A stretch of DNA of 37,463 nt from Deltaproteobacteria bacterium HGW-Deltaproteobacteria-14 (GCA_002841945.1 PHBI01000052.1:1-37463); one strand, 5' to 3'; positions 27,619 to 35,585 are shown, counted from the first letter of the stretch. The notes: generated by a model from the letters alone, not told the origin. Numbers and translations are program-made.

Positions 27619-28962
27619 ATGTGCGAGATTCCGGCCATGGACGCCGTCTGGAGCGAAGCGAACGGGCACGCGCTGCCCACCCTCATCACCGCGATCCCTG
27701 GCCCCCGGAGCCAGGCGGCGGTCGACGTGCTCGCGCGCCACGAGTCCCCCGGCATCACGGCGCGGCGGGCGCGCCAGGGCGAGGCCCGCGGGGTCGGCAA
27801 GGACCCGATCGTCTGGGACCGCGCCGCGGGGGCGAACGTCTGGGACCTCGACGGCAACCGCTTCGTCGACCTGACCGCCGCCTTCGGGGTGGCGCTCATC
27901 GGCCACGCCCACCCGGCGGTGGTCGCGGCGGTGCAGGAGCAGGCGCCGCGCCTGTTGCACGGGATGGGCGACGTGTTCCCGAACGGGCCGCGCATCGCCT
28001 TGATGGAGCGGCTCGCGGCCGTCGCGCCCGGGGATCTGTCGCAGTGCATCCTGACCGGCGGCGGCGCCGAGGCGGTGGAGGCGGCGCTCAAGACCGCGGC
28101 CCTGGCCAGCGGGCGCCCGGGGGTGCTGGCCTTCTGGGGCAGCTACCACGGGCTCAGCTACGGGGCCCTCCCCGCGACCGCCTACAAGGACGACTTCCGG
28201 CGGCCCTTCCACGGGCAGCTCGGCCAGCACGTGACGCACCTCCCCTACGGCTGTGATCTGGCGCTGATCGACGCGCTGCTGGCCGGCCCGGCGACCGGCG
28301 GCGAGCTGATCGGGGCCATCCTGGTCGAGCCGATGCTCGGCCGCGGCGGCAACGTCGTCCCGCCCGCCGGGTGGCTCGCGGGGCTGCGCCGGATCGCCGA
28401 CGAGCGTGGCGTCATCTTGATCTTCGACGAGGTCTACACCGGCCTCGGGCGCACCGGGGCGTGGTGGGCGGGCGACCACGACGGCGTCGTCCCCGACGTG
28501 CTGTGCGCCGGCAAGGCGCTCGCGGGCGGGATGCCGATCGGCGTCGCCATCGCGACCCCGGAGGTCATGGGCGCGTGGGGCCGCAGCGTCGGCGAGGCCA
28601 TCCACACCGCGACCTTCATCGGCCACCCGGTCGTCGCCGCGGCCGCGCTGGCGACCCTCGACGTGATGGCGGCGATGGACGTGCCGGCCCTCGCCCGCGC
28701 CTTCGAGGCCGCCGCCCGGGCGCGCTTCGGCGAGCGCGTGCGCGGCCGCGGCGCCATGCTCGGCCTCGCCCTGCCCTCGCCCGGCGCCGCCGCCCGCGTC
28801 ATGGGCCGGGCGCTCAAGCGCGGCGTCATCACCCTGCCCGGGGGCGTCCACGGGGACATCCTCGGCCTCACCCCGCCGCTCGCGCTGTCGGACGCCCAGC
28901 GCGACCACGCGTTCGACGTCCTCGCGGCGGCCATCGCCGAGGAAGAGGCCGCCCATGGCTGA
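27619..28962 (+). CDS. PLP-dependent class III aminotransferase
   Basis: The protein (447 residues from ATG 27619) has a full class III aminotransferase set: NVWDLDGNRFVDL near the N-terminus, the phosphate-binding region TGGGAEAVEAALK (146-158), FWGSYHG, D270 in IFDEVYTGLGRTG that contacts the PLP pyridine nitrogen, and the Schiff-base lysine K299 in GKALAGG. These enzymes move an amino group between an amine and an aldehyde or keto acid, including omega-amines. ATG 27619 has GAGG seven bases upstream; ATG 27637 is also possible. The stop overlaps the LuxE-like start by 8 nt (ATGGCTGA). Coupling with an acyl-to-aldehyde module suggests the aldehyde is its substrate or product. Confidence 0.92.
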   Translation: MCEIPAMDAVWSEANGHALPTLITAIPGPRSQAAVDVLARHESPGITARRARQGEARGVGKDPIVWDRAAGANVWDLDGNRFVDLTAAFGVALIGHAHPAVVAAVQEQAPRLLHGMGDVFPNGPRIALMERLAAVAPGDLSQCILTGGGAEAVEAALKTAALASGRPGVLAFWGSYHGLSYGALPATAYKDDFRRPFHGQLGQHVTHLPYGCDLALIDALLAGPATGGELIGAILVEPMLGRGGNVVPPAGWLAGLRRIADERGVILIFDEVYTGLGRTGAWWAGDHDGVVPDVLCAGKALAGGMPIGVAIATPEVMGAWGRSVGEAIHTATFIGHPVVAAAALATLDVMAAMDVPALARAFEAAARARFGERVRGRGAMLGLALPSPGAAARVMGRALKRGVITLPGGVHGDILGLTPPLALSDAQRDHAFDVLAAAIAEEEAAHG

Positions 28963-29998
28963 CGTCACCGACACCCGCGAGGCGCTCCTGGCCGAGCTGA
29001 TGGCGTTCGTCGCGGCGCCGGATCCAGCGGCCTTCGACGCCCTCGCCGACCGGGTCGTCGCCTATCAGATCGGCGCCCTGCCCGCCTACGGGCGGCTCGT
29101 CGCGGCGCGCGGCGGCCCCCCGCCCAGCTGGCGCTCCGCGCCGCTCGTCCCGACCGACCTCTTCAAAGACGTCGACCTCTGCTCCCACCCTGGCGAGGCC
29201 GCGGTCTTCCGCACCTCGGGGACGACGGTGGGCGCGCGCGGGGCGCGGCGGGTCCCCGACCTCGGCCTCTACGACGCCGCCATGGCCGGCCCCTTCGTGG
29301 CCCACGTGCTGGCCGGCGACGACGCGCGGCGGCCGTGGCTCAGCCTGGTCCCGCCGGTCGAGGAGGCCCCCGACAGCTCGCTGTCGCACATGGTCTCCGC
29401 GCTCGCCGCGCGCTACGCGAGCGACGTCCTGTGGGCGCTGCACCCCGAGCGCGGCGTCGACGTGCGCGCCTGCGAGACCTTCGCCCGCAAGGCGAAGCCG
29501 AAGCGGCCGGTCGTCGTGCTCACGACCGCATTCGCGCTCGCCCACCTGCTCGAGGCGATCGCGGCGCCGGTGCCGCTGCCGCCGCGATCGCGGCTGATGG
29601 TGACCGGCGGGTTCAAGGGCAAGGCGCGCGAGGTCAGCGAGGAGGCGCAGCTGGCCGAGATCGAGTGGCTCCTCGGGCTGACCCCCGACGAGGTCGTCCC
29701 CGAGTACGGGATGACCGAGCTCACGAGCCAGGCCTACGGGCGGCCGCTGGTCGCCAACCCCGGGCTGCGGCTGCGCGTCGTCGACCCGCGGACCCAAGCG
29801 GACCTGCCGCCGGGCGAGGTGGGGCTCGTCGCCTGCTTCGATCTCCTCAACCTCGACAACGTCTCGGCGCTCCTCACCGGCGACCTCGGGCAGCTCGACC
29901 AGGCCGGGCGCCTGACCCTCCTCGGGCGCGCCCCCGACGCCGTCGTCCGCGGGTGCTCGCTGACCGCCGAGGAGCTCCACGCGCGGACGGCGCGGTGA
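28955..29998 (+). CDS. LuxE-like acyl-protein synthetase
   Basis: This 347-residue protein matches the LuxE acyl-protein synthetase family, which activates a carboxylic acid with ATP and passes the acyl group to an enzyme cysteine. The adenylate-type motif FRTSGTT is at 85-91 and PEYGMTEL at 249-256. C334 in RGCSLTAEEL near the C-terminus corresponds by position to the acyl-carrying cysteine of luminous-bacteria LuxE. Shine-Dalgarno-like GGAAGAGG precedes the ATG inside the aminotransferase gene. Its stop overlaps the GTG start of the LuxC-like gene. No luciferase genes are present, so it does not serve bioluminescence here. The acid chain length is unknown. Confidence 0.9.
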   Translation: MADVTDTREALLAELMAFVAAPDPAAFDALADRVVAYQIGALPAYGRLVAARGGPPPSWRSAPLVPTDLFKDVDLCSHPGEAAVFRTSGTTVGARGARRVPDLGLYDAAMAGPFVAHVLAGDDARRPWLSLVPPVEEAPDSSLSHMVSALAARYASDVLWALHPERGVDVRACETFARKAKPKRPVVVLTTAFALAHLLEAIAAPVPLPPRSRLMVTGGFKGKAREVSEEAQLAEIEWLLGLTPDEVVPEYGMTELTSQAYGRPLVANPGLRLRVVDPRTQADLPPGEVGLVACFDLLNLDNVSALLTGDLGQLDQAGRLTLLGRAPDAVVRGCSLTAEELHARTAR

Positions 29999-31011
29999 GG
30001 CTGCTCGGGCTGGCCGACCTCCGGCGCGGGCCGGGGGCGGCGCTGCTCGAGGCGACCGTCGCGCTGGGCTTCTCCGAGGGCGTGGCCCGGGCCGGGCTCG
30101 AGGCCGAGCTCGCGGCGTGGACCGCGCCCGGGGCGCTCGACGGGCTCCGCGCCGAGCTCCCGCCGGGGCTGCCGGCGACGCGCCTGCCCCGGACGATGCT
30201 GGTCGTCGCCGCGCGCACGCTGCCGGCGAGCGCGATGCGCGCGGCGCTGATGGGGCGCGCGCTCGGGGCGCGGGTCTTCGTCAAGACCGCCAGCGGCCAG
30301 GAGGCCGTCGCCGAGGCGCTGGCGGCCGCCGACCCCGAGGTCGTGCCGCGACCCTTCGCGTCCCTGGATCTCGCATCGCGAGATGCGGCGATCTCGGAAT
30401 CTGACTCGATCGTTGTCCTCGGATCCGACGGCGCGATTGCTGCAATGCAGCACGCGACCCCCGCGGGCACCGCGTTCACGGGCTACGGGCACCGCTTGTC
30501 GGCGGCGTGGCTCGCGCGCGTGGACGACGCGGCCCTGACGGGGCTGGCGGCGGACCTGTGCGCCTGGGACCAGGGGGGCTGCCTGAGCCCACAGGTGGTG
30601 TGGGCCCCCGACCCCGAGCGAACCGCCGCGGCCCTGGCGGAGCGCGTCGCAGAGCTCGAGCGCGCCCTGCCGATGGAGGTCCCGGACACGGCGTGGCCCG
30701 CGCGGCATGCGGCGCGGGTGAAGGCCGAGATGCTCGGGCGCGCGTTCGCCACCGAGACGGCCGTGGTCGCGGCGCTCGAGCGCCCGGACTTCATCTCGAG
30801 CCCCGGCTACCGCTTCCTCTGGGTGCTACCGGCGGATCCCTCGGCGCTCACGCCGGTCGCGCCGCTGCTCTCGACCCTGGCGCTGTCCGGACCGGTGCCC
30901 CCGGCGCTCCCCCTCGGGCTCCGCCTGTGCCCGCCCGGGCAGATGCAGCGCCCCCCCCTGACCTGGCCCCATGACGGCCGCCCGAACCTCCCCCCGCTGC
31001 TGCGCCCGTGA
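29995..31011 (+). CDS. LuxC-like acyl-CoA/acyl-protein reductase (short form)
   Basis: The gene starts with GTG 29995 overlapping the LuxE stop (GTGA) and encodes 338 residues. LuxC-family enzymes reduce an enzyme-bound acyl group to the aldehyde with NADPH. The recognisable active region is GYGHRLSAAWL (163-173) and ADLCAWDQGGCLSPQ (186-200), where C196 is the expected acyl-accepting cysteine. Typical luminous-bacteria LuxC proteins have about 480 residues, so this protein lacks roughly 100-140 residues, mostly at the N-terminus. An AT-richer patch at 30361-30460 stands out from the surrounding codon use but keeps the frame. With LuxE it should convert an acid to an aldehyde that the upstream aminotransferase can aminate. 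Confidence 0.87.
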   Translation: MRLLGLADLRRGPGAALLEATVALGFSEGVARAGLEAELAAWTAPGALDGLRAELPPGLPATRLPRTMLVVAARTLPASAMRAALMGRALGARVFVKTASGQEAVAEALAAADPEVVPRPFASLDLASRDAAISESDSIVVLGSDGAIAAMQHATPAGTAFTGYGHRLSAAWLARVDDAALTGLAADLCAWDQGGCLSPQVVWAPDPERTAAALAERVAELERALPMEVPDTAWPARHAARVKAEMLGRAFATETAVVAALERPDFISSPGYRFLWVLPADPSALTPVAPLLSTLALSGPVPPALPLGLRLCPPGQMQRPPLTWPHDGRPNLPPLLRP

Positions 31012-31097
31012 CCCTTGCGCCGAGCGGGCCTGCGGGTGACGCTGGGTTCAACCCGAGCCGCCGCTGACGTCCCTCCCGAAGCGATCGGAGCCGGCGC

Positions 31098-32087
31098 ATG
31101 TTCGTCTTTCTGCCCTACGCGACCCACGAGCTGACCTACCGGCGGCCGTGGGCGAACTACGCGCTGCTGTTCGTCACGTGCGCCGCCTTCTTCGCCTTCG
31201 GCGGGATGGACCGCTTCGCCCTTGCCCGCAGTGTCCATGGCTACGCCCTCGGCGGCGAGTCGCCGCTCGGGCCGATCACCTACCTCTTCATACACGTCGA
31301 CCTCGGCCACCTCATCGGCAACATGCTAGCGCTGTGGCTCTTCGGCAACGCCATCTGCGCGCGGGTCGGCAACGCCGCCTACCCACCGCTCTACCTCGCG
31401 CTCGGCGCCCTCGCCGGGCTGGCCCAGATGGTCTCGCACGACGGCTACACCGTCGGCGCGAGCGCGGCGATCAACGGGCTCGTCGGGATGTTCCTCGTGA
31501 TCAACCCGCGGGCGCGCATGTCGATCCTGGTCGGCTGGCTGCTGCCGCCGGTCTTCCGCACCTGGAACTTGCGGAGCTATTGGTTCATCGCGGTGTGGAT
31601 GATCTGGGACATCATCGGCGCCGCGACGGGCTCGGACGAGATCGCCTACGGCGCGCACCTGGCCGGCTACCTCCTCGGGGTCGGGGTCGCGCTGGCGGCG
31701 CTGCGGCTGCGGCTCGTCCCCCTCGACGACGCCGAGCGCACGCTGCCCGACCTGCTCGGCTGGGGCTGGCGCGGCCTCGCGCCCCCGCGCCGCCAGAGCA
31801 CGCGAGCGGCGGTGGAGGCGTCCGACGCGGTCGTCCGCCGGGCCACGCGCACGGCGCCGCCGCAGGCCCCCGATCGGAGGTCGACCGTGCCGCCGCGCCC
31901 GGTCGTCCATCGCCCGATCGCGCCGCCGGACGGGCTGCGACGTGATCCGCAGTTCACCACGTTGATCTGCGCATGCGGCGAGCGCGTCGAGGCGTCGCGG
32001 CTGTTCGGGCTCGACGGGCTCCGGTGTCCGCGGTGCCAGGCCCCCCTCGCGCCCGCGCCGAACGAGGTCGAGCCGCATCGTTCTTGA
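31098..32087 (+). CDS. Rhomboid-family intramembrane serine protease with C-terminal zinc ribbon
   Basis: The 329-residue protein has six or more hydrophobic helices with rhomboid landmarks: HVDLGHLIGNMLALWLFGN (66-84), the catalytic serine S122 in GASAAINGLVGM, and catalytic H187 in AYGAHLAGYLLG. Usual rhomboids have GASGA, so A123 after the serine is a mild variation. After a basic, proline-rich linker (about 225-290), a C-terminal zinc ribbon is visible as CACGE and CPRCQ, four cysteines in two CxC/CxxC pairs. Rhomboids cut membrane proteins within or near their membrane helices. Shine-Dalgarno GGAG lies 7 nt before the ATG. The gene lies 86 bp after the LuxC-like gene on the same strand. 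Confidence 0.9.
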   Translation: MFVFLPYATHELTYRRPWANYALLFVTCAAFFAFGGMDRFALARSVHGYALGGESPLGPITYLFIHVDLGHLIGNMLALWLFGNAICARVGNAAYPPLYLALGALAGLAQMVSHDGYTVGASAAINGLVGMFLVINPRARMSILVGWLLPPVFRTWNLRSYWFIAVWMIWDIIGAATGSDEIAYGAHLAGYLLGVGVALAALRLRLVPLDDAERTLPDLLGWGWRGLAPPRRQSTRAAVEASDAVVRRATRTAPPQAPDRRSTVPPRPVVHRPIAPPDGLRRDPQFTTLICACGERVEASRLFGLDGLRCPRCQAPLAPAPNEVEPHRS

Positions 32088-32118
32088 CAAGCGCGCCCCC
32101 GCGGAGGCGCATGCGGCC

Positions 32119-32646
32119 ATGAACAGCCCCGCCGCGACCGTCATCGATCTCGACCCATACACCTTCGGGCCCACCCAGACGTGCTTTGGGTGTGGGCCGC
32201 ACAACGAGCGTGGGCTGCGGCTGCGCTTTCAGCGCGAGGGCGACGCGGTCACGACGCGCTTCGTGCTCGGCGAGGGCCACGACGGCCCGCCGGATCTGCT
32301 GCACGGCGGCCTGCAGGCGCTGATCTGCGACGAGCTCGCGGGCTGGGTCCTGGTCGGCCTGCGCGACCGCATCGGCGTCACGAGCTCGATGAACGTGCGC
32401 TACATCCGCGGGATCCGCCTCGGCGAGGAGTGCGTCGGCGTCGGCGAGCTCGCGGCCGAGGTCGAGGGGATGATGACCGTCCGCGTGAAGCTCGTGCAGG
32501 CCGGGCAGCTCTGCTGCACCGCCAAGATCTCGTTCATGATGGCCGACAGCGCGCGCATGGACGAGCTACTCCCCAAGGGCGTGCCCGATGGCTGGCACCG
32601 CTTCTTCGACGGCCCGGACGCTCCGGAGCCCGCGACCGAGCCGTGA
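32119..32646 (+). CDS. Hotdog-fold thioesterase (PaaI-like)
   Basis: This 175-residue protein starts with CFGCGPHNERGLRLRF (22-37), the opening of a PaaI/THEM4-like hotdog thioesterase family, followed by the active-site region LLHGGLQALICDELAGW (60-76) with HGG and D71. These enzymes hydrolyse acyl-CoA or acyl-ACP thioesters to free acids. C-terminal sequence after the fold (about 150-175) is a Pro/Glu tail. GGAGG lies 11 nt before the ATG, a long but acceptable gap. It is on the same strand as the LuxE-LuxC operon, 1.1 kb downstream, and could supply the free acid that LuxE activates; that link is inference. Confidence 0.88.
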   Translation: MNSPAATVIDLDPYTFGPTQTCFGCGPHNERGLRLRFQREGDAVTTRFVLGEGHDGPPDLLHGGLQALICDELAGWVLVGLRDRIGVTSSMNVRYIRGIRLGEECVGVGELAAEVEGMMTVRVKLVQAGQLCCTAKISFMMADSARMDELLPKGVPDGWHRFFDGPDAPEPATEP

Positions 32647-32707
32647 CCACCTGTCGCGCTCGCACATGGGTCTGACTGCCCGAAAGGGCAAGTGAAGGCA
32701 GCTCACC

Positions 32708-33868
32708 ATGATGCATCGCACCATCATCGCACTGGCGATCCTCTTGGCGCTCTCCCCGGTCGCGTGCGGCGACGACGGAGGTGGCGCGACGGACACCGCC
32801 GACGGCGTCCTCGTCCCGGGCGACGTGAGCTTTCAGGACATGGCTGCGACGGACTCGGTCGCGCCGGTGGACACCGTGGCGCCGACCGACACGGTGGTCG
32901 TGGACACGTTGGCGCCGACCGACACGTTGGCGCCGACCGACACCGTCATCGCGGACACGGCGCAGCCGACCGACACCGTGATGATGGACTCGGCGACGCC
33001 GACGGACACGGTCGGCACGGACGCCGTGACCGACACGGTGATCGCGGACACGGTCGTCGCGGACACGGTCGTCGCGGACACGGTCGTCGCGGACACAGCG
33101 ACGCCAGCGGACACGGTGGTCGCGGACACGGTGGTCGCGGACACGGTCGTCGCGGACACGGTCGTCGCGGACACGCTCGTCGCGGACACGGCGACGCCAG
33201 CGGACACGGTGGACGCGAGCGGCGGCTGCCCGACGGCGAACACCTCGGTGGGGGCGACGGTGCTGCTGAACGGCGCCAACGACCTGGAGAACTACCCGAG
33301 CGCGCAGATCGTCGCGCCGGCGGCGTGGCTCGGGGCGGACGACGCCTTCGGGATCAGCTGGGATCACGACTACCTCTACGTGACGCTGCGCTCGCCGGCC
33401 TTCACCGACGGCTACAAGCCGCTCCACGTCTACCTCGAGGCGGTGGACGCGCTCGGCGCGGCGACCCCCGGCGTGGGCAAGGAGTACGGGGGGCTGACGC
33501 CGTTGCTGCCGTTCACGGCGACCCACGTCGTCGCCGCTCGGCGGATCAGCGACGCCGGCGACGGGCTGCTCTACGACGGCGTGTACGGGCCGGGGCTCGA
33601 CTGGACCGAGAAGCTCGCGCCGCTGGTCCACGACGCCGACGTGTGGGTGGCCGCGGACCAAGGCGCCATCAGCGTGCGGGTGCCTTGGGAGGCGCTCGGC
33701 TGCCCGCGCGCGCTGCGCCTGACGGCCCACGTCGTCAACAGCGGCGCCGGCAACGAGTGGAAGGACTTCTTGCCGACGACGGCGACCCCGTGGGCCGACG
33801 GCGGGGGCGGATACTACGCGATCGACCTCACGGGCGGCGCGGCCGTCGCCGGGTGGACGCTGCCCTAG
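32708..33868 (+). CDS. Lipoprotein with ADTVV-type tandem repeats and C-terminal beta-sandwich-like domain
   Basis: This 386-residue protein has a lipoprotein signal (ALSPVAC20 then GDD). Residues 48-168 are low complexity: degenerate APTDTV units, then near-identical five-residue ADTVV units encoded by 15-bp repeats. The region is acidic and probably an extended spacer holding the C-terminal domain off the membrane. Residues 174-386 are beta-rich (DDAFGISWDHDYLYVTLRSP and similar), reminiscent of carbohydrate-binding beta-sandwiches of the CBM9/DOMON type, but I cannot assign a family. ATG 32708 (or 32711) has AAGG about 10 nt upstream. It converges with the GGDEF gene across 260 bp. Confidence 0.85.
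   Translation: MMHRTIIALAILLALSPVACGDDGGGATDTADGVLVPGDVSFQDMAATDSVAPVDTVAPTDTVVVDTLAPTDTLAPTDTVIADTAQPTDTVMMDSATPTDTVGTDAVTDTVIADTVVADTVVADTVVADTATPADTVVADTVVADTVVADTVVADTLVADTATPADTVDASGGCPTANTSVGATVLLNGANDLENYPSAQIVAPAAWLGADDAFGISWDHDYLYVTLRSPAFTDGYKPLHVYLEAVDALGAATPGVGKEYGGLTPLLPFTATHVVAARRISDAGDGLLYDGVYGPGLDWTEKLAPLVHDADVWVAADQGAISVRVPWEALGCPRALRLTAHVVNSGAGNEWKDFLPTTATPWADGGGGYYAIDLTGGAAVAGWTLP
33044..33181 (+). repeat. 15-bp tandem repeat inside lipoprotein gene
   Basis: The unit GCGGACACGGTCGTC occurs three times in direct succession (33044-33088). After an 18-bp interruption it occurs five more times with one or two substitutions (33107-33181). The interruption GACGCC-AGCGGACACGG recurs after the second block, so a longer unit of 93 bp is also duplicated. 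The unit is a multiple of three, so gain or loss changes linker length by five residues without a frameshift. Confidence 0.95.
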
Positions 33869-34128
33869 CCACCGTGCTGGTCACTCAAGCGCAGCACCGC
33901 GCAGTTTCACGCCCCGGCGCGTCCGAGCGCTCCGTTCTTCACCACGGAGGACGAGGAGAAGAGCCCCTGTGACTCGCTGAGAAGCGGGGGCCGACCGAGG
34001 CGTTCTCCGTGGTAAACATCCCCTGTTGCATTAACCGGTTATGCTTAACTGATCGGCATTGGGGCTAGCCAACGGCCGGGCGGGACACGCCGGCCCCCTG
34101 GCGGCCGCGGGTCGGCGGGCGCGGGCCC
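33869..34128. other. Convergent intergenic region with inverted repeats
   Basis: This 260-bp gap lies between the ends of the repeat lipoprotein (plus) and the GGDEF gene (minus). It has no credible coding frame. Two 15-bp arms (33938-33952, core ACCACGGAG, and 34002-34016, core CTCCGTGGT) form an inverted repeat matching at 13 of 15 positions, enclosing a CCCC/GGGG pair. An AT-rich patch with the palindrome TAACCGGTTA (34032-34041) follows. The region may end both transcripts, or hold a small repeat element. Confidence 0.6.
33938..34016. repeat. Inverted repeat with ACCACGGAG / CTCCGTGGT arms
   Basis: The left arm TTCACCACGGAGGAC and the right arm GTTCTCCGTGGTAAA are complementary at 13 of 15 positions and separated by 49 nt. 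The interior contains CCCC and GGGG runs that can extend the stem. From memory, ACCACGGAG-type sequences recur in intergenic DNA of several environmental phyla, so this may be a dispersed element. That cannot be confirmed from one copy. Confidence 0.5.
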
Positions 34129-35517
34129 TCAGGTCGGCGCGGTGAGGACCTCGCAGCGGTTCCGCCCGCTGCGTTTGGCCTGGTAGAGCGCCTGGTCGGC
34201 GAGGGCGACGAGCTGGTCGCCGTCGACCAAGAGATGGTCGGCGGCCGCGACGACCCCGAGGCTGATCGTCACGAACTCCGAGACCTCCGACGTCGCGTGG
34301 GGGATGGCGAGCTGCAGCACGGCGTCGCGGATCCGGTTCGCCAGGGTCGCCGCCCCGTGGCGGCTGGTGTCGGGGAGGATGACCATGAACTCCTCGCCGC
34401 CGTAGCGCGCCACGACGTCGGTGGCGCGCGAGGCGACGGCACGGATGGCGCAGGCGACGCGCTTGAGGCAGTCGTCGCCGGCGAGGTGTCCGTAGGAGTC
34501 GTTGAACCGCTTGAAGTAGTCGACGTCGATCATGACGACCGCGAGGGTCGCCCCGACGCGCGTGTGGCGCGCGAACTCGTTGGCGATCGAGATGTCGAAG
34601 AGGCGGCGGTTCGACAGGCCGGTGAGGCTGTCCGTCAGGGCGCTGCTGCGGGCGAGGTCGCGCTCGGTCTCGAGCTGCGCTACGAGCTCCCGGATGCGCT
34701 TCTCGGCCTGCTTACGGTCCGAGATGTCGCGCGCGATGATGACCATGCGCAGCGGTCTCCCGTCGCGGTCGCGGACGGCGGCGTTGTTGACCTCGATGTC
34801 GAAGCGCGAGCCGTCCATCCGCACGCCCTGGTACTCGTGTGGGCCCGGATGGCCGGCCTCGAGCATCCTGAGGGTGTCGGCCGCGGCCCGAGCTCGGTCT
34901 TCGGGGGCGATGAAGTCCATGACCGACATGCCCGGGCCCATCCCCAGCGGATAGCCGAAGATGCGGTTGGCGGCCTCGGAGACCATGACGATGCGGCCGG
35001 AGAGCTCGGCGATGGTGATGTCGTCCGGCGACGCCATCAGGATGGTCTTGTAGGTCTCCTCGCTCTCTCGGAGGAGGGCGCGGTCCCGGGCCTCGGCCAT
35101 GCGCAGCTGCTCGCGCAGCGCGCCGCTCGAGCGGCGGCCGAGCGCGACGATCGGCGCGATCCCGGACAGCACGAGGGCGGCGCCGGCCAGGGTCGCGAAC
35201 GCGGGGTTCGGCCCCGCGTCGATGGCCACCGCGACCAGGACGCCGAGCACCGCGAGCGCGCTCGGGGCTCCGAGCGCCAGCGCACCCGATGGGGCGAAGG
35301 GGAACTTGACTCGTCTCGGCGGCAACCGTCTTCCGCAGGCCGAAGTTGGTCGCGCGGGACCGACCTCGGTCGTCCGCACGCAGCTCTCCTCGTCACTGTC
35401 GGACGATGGGGCGCGCGGCTCCACTGAATTGGAACCGGGGCCGCGCGATTGCGCGTGAAGCGGCCGCCGCCGCGGGGCGCCGTCCGGCGCGACGGGCTGC
35501 TTCGCTGGCGACGCCAA
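34129..35517 (-). CDS. Membrane-associated PAS-GGDEF diguanylate cyclase
   Basis: The longest form has 462 residues. Two hydrophobic segments (about 83-100 and 108-128) are followed by a PAS domain (about 152-266, ending in IARDISDRKQAEKR), a short coiled linker, and a GGDEF domain (291-455) with LTDSLTGLSNRRLFD and the active-site sequence GGEEF (373-377). The inhibitory-site motif RxxD is present as R364-A-T-D367, five residues before GGEEF. An active cyclic-di-GMP synthase with product feedback is therefore expected. The first about 65 residues from ATG 35517 are unusual, Arg/Pro/Ser-rich and may be non-coding. GTG 35379 and TTG 35325 (preceded by GGAAGA) are alternative starts just before the membrane segment. 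Confidence 0.9.
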   Translation of the reverse strand: MASPAKQPVAPDGAPRRRPLHAQSRGPGSNSVEPRAPSSDSDEESCVRTTEVGPARPTSACGRRLPPRRVKFPFAPSGALALGAPSALAVLGVLVAVAIDAGPNPAFATLAGAALVLSGIAPIVALGRRSSGALREQLRMAEARDRALLRESEETYKTILMASPDDITIAELSGRIVMVSEAANRIFGYPLGMGPGMSVMDFIAPEDRARAAADTLRMLEAGHPGPHEYQGVRMDGSRFDIEVNNAAVRDRDGRPLRMVIIARDISDRKQAEKRIRELVAQLETERDLARSSALTDSLTGLSNRRLFDISIANEFARHTRVGATLAVVMIDVDYFKRFNDSYGHLAGDDCLKRVACAIRAVASRATDVVARYGGEEFMVILPDTSRHGAATLANRIRDAVLQLAIPHATSEVSEFVTISLGVVAAADHLLVDGDQLVALADQALYQAKRSGRNRCEVLTAPT

Positions 35518-35585
35518 GGGGGCCGCGCCGCGTGTCTTGGCAAGTTCCGCTTGGAGCCGCGGGGTCGCGGGAGCATCCTCCGGCG

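Noticed and set aside
28955..31011. Bioluminescence operon
   Set aside because: Only LuxE- and LuxC-like genes are present; no luciferase subunits, LuxD or LuxG are encoded nearby.
33044..33181. CRISPR array
   Set aside because: The repeats are 15 bp, directly adjacent and in frame within a gene, with no spacers.
33044..33181. Pentapeptide-repeat beta-helix (A-D/N-L-x-x)
   Set aside because: The central position is Thr, not Leu or Phe, and the arrays are short and mixed with Pro, so a flexible stalk is more likely.
32534..33730. Long minus-strand open frame full of RVRDDRVRDD repeats opposite the repeat lipoprotein
   Set aside because: It is the antisense image of the 15-bp repeat in the lipoprotein gene; GC-rich DNA keeps such frames open, and it has no start signals or family features.
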